Source of the DNA: Macrophomina tecta
Lineage: Eukaryota; Ascomycota; Dothideomycetes; Botryosphaeriales; Botryosphaeriaceae
Length of the DNA stretch: 64,000 nt
Assembly (NCBI GenBank): GCA_024180945.1
Contig: JAKSGN010000002.1
Coordinates: 3,410,001-3,474,000, forward strand
Direction: 5' to 3'
This document shows positions 56,715 to 64,000 of the stretch, piece after piece (the first letter of the stretch is position 1; each line of letters begins with the position of its first letter). The notes below the pieces were generated by a model. The model was not told the origin of the DNA and made no database searches. It saw only the letters and a program-made list of their open reading frames with translations. The position numbers and the translations under genes were made by a program.

Positions 56715-57653
56715 ATGGCCTCCAACCCACCCGGAAAGTGCTGCACCACCGGCTTCAAGCACGAGGGCACCGCCGCGGGCAAGATTGAGAAGATCGGTGG
56801 CTGTAAGTCTCCCCTCAGATATCCCTTCAACCCTGTCGGAGCTCACACATCCCCGCAGACAACGCCTACGTCTCTTACCCCGAGAACAGGAGCACCGAGA
56901 ACGCCATCCTCATCCTGACCGACATCTTCGGCCACGAGTTCATCAACTCCCAGCTGTAAGACCCGCTCGCTCCCGCTCGGCGCAGATTGCACCGTCCCCG
57001 CCTCGATCCTGACAATCGACTGCAGCATCGCCGACCAATACGCCGCCAACGGCTACTTCGTCGTCGTCCCCGACCTCTTCAACGGCAACGCCGTCCCCGT
57101 CAACATCCCCGAGGGCTTCGACCTGCCTGGCTGGCTCAAGAACTACACCCCGAAGCAGCTCGACCCCCTCGTCGACGCCGTCGTCAAGGAGCTTAAGGGC
57201 AAGCTCGGCGTCAAGCGCCTGGGCGGCGTCGGATACTGCTTCGGCGCCAAGTACGTCACCCGCTTCCTGAAGGACGGCCAGCTCGACGCCGGCTATGTCG
57301 CGCACCCGTCGTTCGTCGAGGCGGACGAGCTCAAGGCTATCACGGGCCCGTTGAGCATTTCTGCTGCTGGTGAGTGACAACTTTCTTTCTCTCATGTGGG
57401 GTTGGGCGAGGACGGCGCTGATATTTTTGTGTATTTGCGAATAGAAACCGACAACATCTTCCCCGCCGAGAAGCGTCGCGAGTCGGAGGATATTCTGGTT
57501 GGCATCAAGGCCACCTACCAGATTAACCTCTTCTCGGGCGTCGAGCACGGCTTCGCTGTCCGTGGCGATATCTCGAAGAAGCACATCAAGTTCGCCAAGG
57601 AGCAGGCCTTCTTCCAGGCTGTCGCTTGGTTCGATGAGTACCTCAAGGCTTAG
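56715..57653 (+). CDS. Dienelactone hydrolase-family protein (second copy)
   Basis: Four exons (56715-56802, 56859-56955, 57026-57369, 57445-57653) give 245 residues, the usual DLH size. The N-terminus MASNPPGKCCTTGFKHEGT is the familiar fungal opening, followed by NAYVSYPENRSTENAILILT and DIFGHEFINSQL. Catalytic elements are Cys in GYCFGAKY, Asp in ETDNIFP and His in SGVEHGFAVRGD. It is intracellular by the absence of a signal peptide. It is a clear paralogue family member of the gene at 38-39 kb but with a different exon pattern and shorter N-terminus, so not a recent tandem copy. Substrate unknown; dienelactone-type esters are known for the family. Confidence 0.93.
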
Positions 57654-58346
57654 GTGGTGGGAGCGCTTGGAAAGAGAGGAGGCGTTTGGTTAGCCGGGAA
57701 GAGAACACGCAGAATGAATGATACCAATGATTAGAAAGGACACAAAGTAGATGAATTGAAGGATTTTGGGACAACGTTGCGGGTTGAATTGGCGTACGTA
57801 TGGTGTCTCCCGGCGGCATTGAAAGCTTGCTGGGGAGGCGGACAGAGAAGAGGCGCACGCAGTGATACGAAGTGGGAGCAAAATCCGGGCACATCCGTCT
57901 CTTTTGCCAGGGTCCGATGGTAGTGCTCCGAGGACACTTCCCACCCCATGTACACCTTGGCGGTAAGGAGGCGCTACGGTCCAAGAATTAACCTTGCAGT
58001 TAAATCCATCTGAATTTGTGCTTTCGGAAAAGGGTTGGAGCGTTTGCTCGGATGTACATGTAATTAGCTTTTTGGACACTTGCATCCCGGATGCATGCTT
58101 CAACCCCCCACGCACGTTACCGTTTTGACGTTTCAATGCTTCTGATGTCGCGCCTAGCCCTTCAGATGCGGCGAAACGGGACGGTTCCGCTGCCTGCTGG
58201 GTTTGTTGCAGCACCTGCAGGTCTCACTGGTGAGTGTCAGACCAGCACTCCACTTCGTTCCTTCACCAGGTGAGCGTCGCCCGAACAGCCGGTCATATCG
58301 ATACGGGTGGCTTACTTTCACAAACATGTACTGTCAAAACCTAAAC

Positions 58347-58368
58347 TTTTTTTTTTTTTTTTTTTTTT
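58347..58368 (+). repeat. T22 homopolymer
   Basis: Twenty-two T in the gene-poor region after the second hydrolase gene, the longest homopolymer in the window. Confidence 0.9.
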
Positions 58369-59006
58369 GATGTATGACGAATTCCCTGTTCGAGTTTAGA
58401 CAGTCCTCGCACAATTATTACAGCCATATCCTGCAGCATTTCTTCTTAATAACGATCAGATGCGTTTCACATGCAGAGAGATATGAATGTTTAATGATAC
58501 GCGAGTCTCTGAATCGTGCAAGCCGCTAAACTCTGTATATCACCTAGCCAAAAATCAAACCGATTATAGGAAGCGCTGTTAAACTAATCCACGGCTTGCA
58601 TGCTCTGCGAGTCTGCGAGTATCAACCGTTCCAGTAGTGAAAGCTCTACATTCTTGCAAAATGGATTATTGTCAGCCTTTGTTGGCGGTGGTAGCTTGGG
58701 GCTGTGCTCGATCATGAGTATGCCCTTCACTTCACCAGATTGTCAGGCGTAAGAGCACTGGCAGCTCTCGCCTTGACCATCTGGGATGCTTCATACATGT
58801 GCGGCCCGTTGGCCGTTGCATCGGTAGAGAAAACATCTCTCGCCCGCGAAGTGTGACCGGTCTGCACATTCCGAAGGCAATCAGTCTTCTCTTCCTCCAA
58901 GTCCTGCTTTTATTGTTGAATTTGTGACAGTGGCACCGGAAATCCCCAGACATACAGTGCGTAAGCAATTTGGGCGTCGTTGTCGGGTATGTTGAAATTA
59001 TCTTGG

Positions 59007-59222
59007 TCAAGAAGGAAGTCTTTCAGCTAGTCTCGTAAAGCGACTGATCTTCCTCTTCACGAAGCTGTCTGGGGGCTTGCACAATTGGGCGTCGTAGAGC
59101 TGCAACCGAAGGGCAAAGCTTTGAAGGCACAACAAGCGGTTGGATTCATCTGAGCCATGTAGAGGCGTCATAAGGCGCTGCTCCAGAGACCAGGGTGCCT
59201 GGGAGTCTTGCTGGGCCGTCAT
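59007..59222 (-). pseudogene. Possible small, frame-broken gene
   Basis: A 71-codon frame starts with an ATG in a good fungal context (CCACAATGAC) after a C/T-rich leader. It reads MTAQQDSQAPWSLEQRLMTP and continues with balanced composition. Near its end the coding-like signal seems to pass to the other two frames: QLREEDQSLYETS near 59020-59070, then LKDFLLDQDNFNIPDNDAQ near 58960-59030. No GT-AG intron of normal length joins them. It may be a decayed gene, a gene with an unrecognised structure, or chance. I recognise no family. Confidence 0.25.
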
Positions 59223-61199
59223 TGTGGTGTAAATAGTGTTGTAGGTGCGCTTGTAGAGATCAAAGGGCAAAGGATAATATGGAGAGGGTGTAGGGCGAAG
59301 GATGAAAATCCAGGAGCGGCAGGGTGCCCTACCTATTTTGCGCGCGTGCATGCCTGGCCGGTCGCAGCACCAAGCAGAGAAATCTCGTGTGTTCAGGTGA
59401 AATTGCAGCTGATGCCGCTCGAAATGCGCAGATTTCCTTTTGCAATGCATGGCGCTGGTTGTGTTAAGGGTAGCCGCCAAACCGGCTACCACTTTGGCTC
59501 CGTCCTTTGGTGTGCGGCACGGGCTGCGCGCGGCGCTCGCTCATGCCGCCGTCGCGATATTACAGCAACGAACCGGAAAACACAGATCCTACATCTGATC
59601 TAAGTCATTCGAAGAAGAGGTGCTGGATAGATGAGAAACGCGAAGCGAAGGCTGTGCCGTTGCGAGCCCAGGAGGTGTGCCTGCCTGGCTGCCTGCGAAG
59701 GCGCTTGCTTAACTCGTCTGTCGATCCTTTCGCGCCAAGACCAAACCAGGCACGGACCTCAGGCGACGGAGTGAAGTTCTCGCTGGGCGACGCCCGACCT
59801 TCCTTCCTTTCCTCTCCAGCTCTCTTTGCCATTCTTTGGCTTAGATCAAGTGTAGTATCTGTTCTTTTCAGGTTAATCTCTGAAACACCTCTACGGAGGC
59901 ATTCTGGATTGCCCTACTTTTTGAACCCCGGGCGACGGCCGCTGAGCTTGCTCATGTCGCTGCCCACGGTGTCGCCTGTGCTGCACTGCTGCAGGCTGAC
60001 GCGAAACTTTTCGTTGAGACACTTGCCATGCGCAGGTGCTTGAGGAAGAAGACAGAAGAGCCGCCGACAGGTGAACTCTGCGATCCGGCTGCTCGAAGGG
60101 TGGCTGGATGAGCGCTCATTCCATCGTGTCACTGCTTCAACCGAGATCACGACTTCCGCTGCGTGGGCGTTGTGGCAAGCGTCGGTGGGCCCGAGTGGCG
60201 GCACGCCAACAGCCCCTGTGCCGGCAGCCGCTTCGTGGGCTCGTGAACATGCCAATGCGCTCGTCCAAGCCTCGATCTTGGGAGGAAGCGTGTTTGCTAC
60301 AGCCGGCGACAGGCTACGAGGCAGAGCTCTGGAGCCTGCAGCGGTTGGGGCCTGGGCAAACGGGCTCGCAAGCGCTCGCCAGTGCCTCGCGGAACACGTC
60401 CCGCAGCTGGCCAGCGCATCGCCAGCTCGGCCAAACGACTGCCAGTCTTCCCTCATCGCCCGTCTCGCCCCGCGAAACAACTCCTCTCCACCAGAGCGCT
60501 TCGCTGGCGACTGGTGGAGTCGGTGCTGCTCACCTTCCTGTTCCTCGCCCGGAGCCAGGCTATTCTGAGCCGCAGAACAGGGCGCTCGGCACTGGCAAGC
60601 CCGCCGCAGCAGAGCCGTGGACCCAGCGAACCAGCTCGCGCGCGCTTGCCCCAGCATGAGCTGGCTGCAGCTTCTAGCCCGCGACAAGAGCTCCCTTCCG
60701 CTATTTTGAGCCGCGCGCTATCGACAATGGCTTCCGCCAGGGCTGGCTGCAGCAGGAATTGTGGATATGAGAGCGAAACCACGTCCGCGGCAGCGAGGGA
60801 AGTGTATTTCAGTTCAGCTTCTCCCCCCCCAACCAGTCGCCGCCCTCCCTCACTGGCGCTGCACCGTTCTCTTAATCTCTCTGCTGTCTCTTCCGTACCA
60901 GATACATTGGGCATTTGCATTCTCTGGAAAACCCTCCGCCCTTACTCGCTATCTCTCTTTCAATTTTTGCCTCGGGCTCTCCAGGATCAGAACAGGTTTT
61001 CCCGCCTATCGTATCCGGAAGTGTACAATCCGCTGCCACACCTTGAAGATATCCGGCACCTAATAGACGTCATCGGCGGCCCTTTTGCTACCCAACCACT
61101 CAGCCACCTATACAGGCCATTGCAGCTTGTCCAACAAGCCCCCGCTTGCAATTAGCCTTCGTCCCCTTATACCTCACCAACACGACCCAGCCAAACGCC

Positions 61200-62229
61200 A
61201 TGCGCGACGCCGGTCTGTTTTGCACCACGGCGGCCGTCGTCCTGGCCGCCGCGCCTCTCGCCGCCGCCCAAGCCGGCACCCCCTCTTCCAAGCGCGGCCT
61301 CGTCTACGTCGTCACGGAAGACAACGCGGCCGACGACGCCGTGTGGACCACCGCCGCCGGTGCCTCGGAGCTCACGTGGTACTACAACTACGAAGTGCAG
61401 CCCACTGCTTCCCTCCAAAACACCGACCTCAACTTCGTCCCGATGCTGTGGGGCACGTCAGACAAGGACGACTCGGCCGGCAGTACCGACTTCCTGGACG
61501 CGGTACGCGCGCTCGTCAAGGGCGGCGCCAACATCACCCATGTCCTCGGCTTCAACGAGCCCGACGGCAGCACCTCGACCGGCGGATCGAACATTCCAGC
61601 CGACCTCGCCGCCAGCACGTGGATCCGCGAGATCGAGCCGCTGCGCGCCGACGGCATCAAGGTCGGCGCACCCGCCGTCACCGGCTCCGAGACGGGCTTC
61701 CAGTGGCTGCAGAACTTCTTCACCGCGTGCGATGGCCGCTGCACCCCCGACTTCGTTTCCGTCCATTGGTATGGCAGCTTTGAAGGCTTTGCCTCACACC
61801 TAGGGCAGATGGCCGCGACGTATCCGAATATGAGCGAGGTGTGGGTGACGGAGTTTGCGTATAGTAATGTGGACTTGGACGAGAGTCAGGCATTTTTCAA
61901 TCAGAGCATGGATTATCTGGATAAGATGGAGTGAGTGGACAGTGTCTTTCTGGTTTCCAAACCAGCGATTGAAGAATGAGGGCTAACTGCTAGTGTCTTG
62001 CAGGAATTGCACGCGTTACTCCTGGTTTGGCAGCTTCCGCAGCTCGGTTAGCAACGTTGGCGAGAACGCGGCCATGTTGAATTCGAAGGGCAAATTGACT
62101 GATCTCGGCTCGTGGTATCTGGGCAAGAGCGCGACTGGCGTTGAGCCCGACAGTGCCGCTGGAAGGAGTACCGTCTTCGCTGGGTGGAGTCTGCTGGTTG
62201 GACTGGTGACCACATACGCTGTGATGTGA
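61200..62229 (+). CDS. GPI-anchored GH128-type glucanase
   Basis: Two exons (61200-61930, 62004-62229) give 318 residues. A signal peptide of about 23 residues (MRDAGLFCTT...AAAQA) is followed by a glycosyl hydrolase catalytic core of the GH128 (Asl1-like) family: the acid/base glutamate in HVLGFNEPDG and the nucleophile in EVWVTEFAYSN, with VSVHWYG between. The C-terminus is a GPI signal: a small-residue cleavage region (DSAAG) and a hydrophobic tail (FAGWSLLVGLVTTYAVM). Cell-wall beta-1,3-glucan remodelling at the plasma membrane or wall is the expected role. The start codon is the first ATG before the signal peptide. Confidence 0.93.
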
Positions 62230-64000
62230 GGAGATGAGAAGTAGTCCCTGTTTTTGTTTGCTATATCCATGATGTACAGCTGCCGCTTATCGGACGACGC
62301 GCGATAGAGTTTTTCAGGGCGTTTTATTATGGTTTGCATGGCGCACGCAGCGCATCGGCGGATTAGGTGCCGTCTTATCTTATCCAACTACTATGCACCT
62401 CAGGATGATCCATCAGCTTGGCTGAATCATCACCGTACCATGCTGTATCCACTTTTACTCCAAATTTGACCCCAGAGGAGCTCTTCTGCCTGCAACAGTG
62501 TGGGGATCGGGGATTTCGTTGTTGAGAAAGGCCGGCGCGGCTACTGTGCCTGGGCAAGCGTCGGAGCAATTTGGTCTTGTCAACAGGTGAGGTTTCCCCG
62601 AACGGACTCGGGCTTGCTTGAGAGAGAGTCTCGTCGGATCTGGCTGACGCGTGCGTGGTAGAGTGATGAAGGTGGCTGAGGGAGAACAGCTGTCAATAGT
62701 AAATTTGTCCCTTCCAGTTTCATGCCTGTCCATCCTCAACAGTCACGCAGTAGTGAGCGGAGAAAAAGAGAAGGTCCTGGACCGCCTTCCATGCCCGCAT
62801 CTGCATGGAACATTCGATGGGCTGCAGTCTGGCTTCTCTGCTCTTACCGGGAGCAGTAAACCGTCGACACTCGGAAAGTCAATTGTCAAATGTCAAGGAA
62901 GACTCTGATCTCATGGACTGCCTCCAACGCCTTGATCTTACGTCGACAAGAGCCGATTCCCAGACCGACTGCCGGTGTCTCGGTGTCTTGGGACACCCGA
63001 GCTTGGCAGCTTCTTGGTATTCGCTGCAACCAAGTGTGCAGTTGTCACGCTCGCCATCCCTGAATCGAAGGTTCTAAAAGCCTTCGATGCGAGTCATTGG
63101 ACGTCGGGGAGCGGGTTTGCCTCACACGCGTACGCGTAATGGCATCATCCAGCGGGGGCCTACAAGCCAGGTCTCGATGCATTGACATGCTGGCAGGGGC
63201 TGTGATGAGGAAGAGGAGAGAAGAGAGAGAGAAAAAAAAAAGGCCTCAATGATGTTGGCATCTCGCCACCACCCGTCATGATCCTCATCCGCCCCAGCCT
63301 TTCCCCAGACGCCACGAACTCTCCCTCCATCTCTCCGCTCGATCGAAGCGCGCGTGTCAGACAGCCACCACTCCAAAACCGCTGGACGAGGACCTTCGCT
63401 GCGAGCTCCGATCTGCCTTCGGTCCATCTCGCACCGATGATGGCGCGCTAATTGGCCAGACGACCTCAAGTCGAAACGGGCGAGGGCAAGGGCACGTGGA
63501 TCCCTAATCCCCATGGGGTTGACAACCCCGCGTTCAGTTCGCTCCAATACGACGGCCGCGCGGTGCACCCATGTCGGTCTTGGCTCTGGGCGCTGCAGCT
63601 CAACTCCGCCGCGCGCGGAGCTTACTCGTTCGGCCCTTGTCGACGATTCGAGCAGGACGGCAACGTCCCTTGCTCACGCATTCGTGTGGAGCAGTGGTGG
63701 TGTGGGGTGCCCAAGGATTCCATTGAGGTAACGAGGCCGACAGCGCACCGCACGGCTGGGCCAGAGGAGGAGGAGAAGGCAGAGATGGCGAGGGATGAGG
63801 GCTGACAAGTGCCGGGCGGGATGCCTTGGTTGGTCGCGCGAAAGCTTGGCGCTGTCCGCCAAGCACAATCTGAAAGGTGGGACCCCTCTGGCTTTTCGTC
63901 CGCACCGCCGCCCGCCCGCTTGGTTTCTTGCTCTCCCGGGGTTGTGCTGCATTTCTCTGGCCTGCAGATGTGCCGGGACCTACATGTATTAAAAGGCCCC
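62230..64000. other. Right-edge non-coding stretch
   Basis: 1.8 kb without a supportable gene. Short frames on both strands have no family match. A short A-run lies at about 63231-63240. Confidence 0.45.

Larger units (their letters stand above)
57654..61199. other. Long gene-poor region upstream of GH128
   Basis: 3.5 kb. It has a T22 tract at 58347-58368 and one weak small-gene candidate on the minus strand near 59.0-59.2 kb (listed separately). From about 59.9 to 60.8 kb it is GC-rich with overlapping open frames on both strands and no family match. Probably promoter and leader sequence of GH128 plus decayed or non-coding DNA. Confidence 0.45.

Overview
The window is nuclear DNA from a filamentous ascomycete (Pezizomycotina; a Dothideomycete is my guess from gene style, not a proven placement). 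The evidence is many short GT-AG introns of about 47-80 nt, fungal genes such as VTC4, a GPI-anchored GH128 glucanase, a Gal80-like oxidoreductase and an inorganic-phosphate SPX protein, a DUF3435 tyrosine recombinase, and a tRNA-Glu with a short intron. I resolved 19 protein-coding genes to exon level (each spliced length checks as a whole number of codons), plus one tRNA and one weak, apparently broken small gene.

Layout. 1-9.3 kb: gene-poor, with a small atypical protein kinase (minus) and an intact six-exon DUF3435 tyrosine recombinase with a C-terminal zinc-finger region (minus). This looks like the end of a Starship-type giant transposon or a related element running off the left edge. 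9.4-12.6 kb: divergent pair of a succinate-semialdehyde-type aldehyde dehydrogenase (minus) and an SDR oxidoreductase (plus). 13.9-16.0 kb: fimbrin. 17.2 kb: tRNA-Glu(CUC). 19.0-23.0 kb: the mitochondrial Fe-S scaffold ISU1, whose first intron appears to be AT-AC, and the deubiquitinase UBP14. 24.3-25.8 kb: a secreted FAD oxidase. 26.7-41.6 kb: a run of growth, replication and cell-cycle genes, POL5, CDC25, SLD5 and RFA1, with a dienelactone-hydrolase-like gene sharing a 309-bp divergent promoter with RFA1. 42.4-43.7 kb: a 2H-phosphoesterase-like protein. 43.7-48.5 kb: 4.8 kb with no supportable gene, holding a degenerate GC-rich repeat cluster. 48.5-57.7 kb: an MFS transporter, a Gal80-like protein, VTC4 polyphosphate polymerase and a second dienelactone-hydrolase-like gene. 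57.7-61.2 kb: gene-poor GC-rich sequence. 61.2-62.2 kb: GH128 glucanase. The remainder to 64 kb shows no gene.

The genes are mostly independent housekeeping units. The replication and cell-cycle genes (SLD5 in the GINS helicase complex, RFA1 in the single-strand-binding RPA complex, CDC25 as mitotic activator, POL5 in rDNA/ribosome biogenesis) lie close together but on both strands, so co-regulation is possible but not shown. The most unusual signals are the apparent AT-AC intron in ISU1, the intact tyrosine recombinase at the edge of a gene-poor block, the repeated hairpin-like units at 44.4-44.7 kb, and the very small coding exons in VTC4 and the first dienelactone hydrolase.
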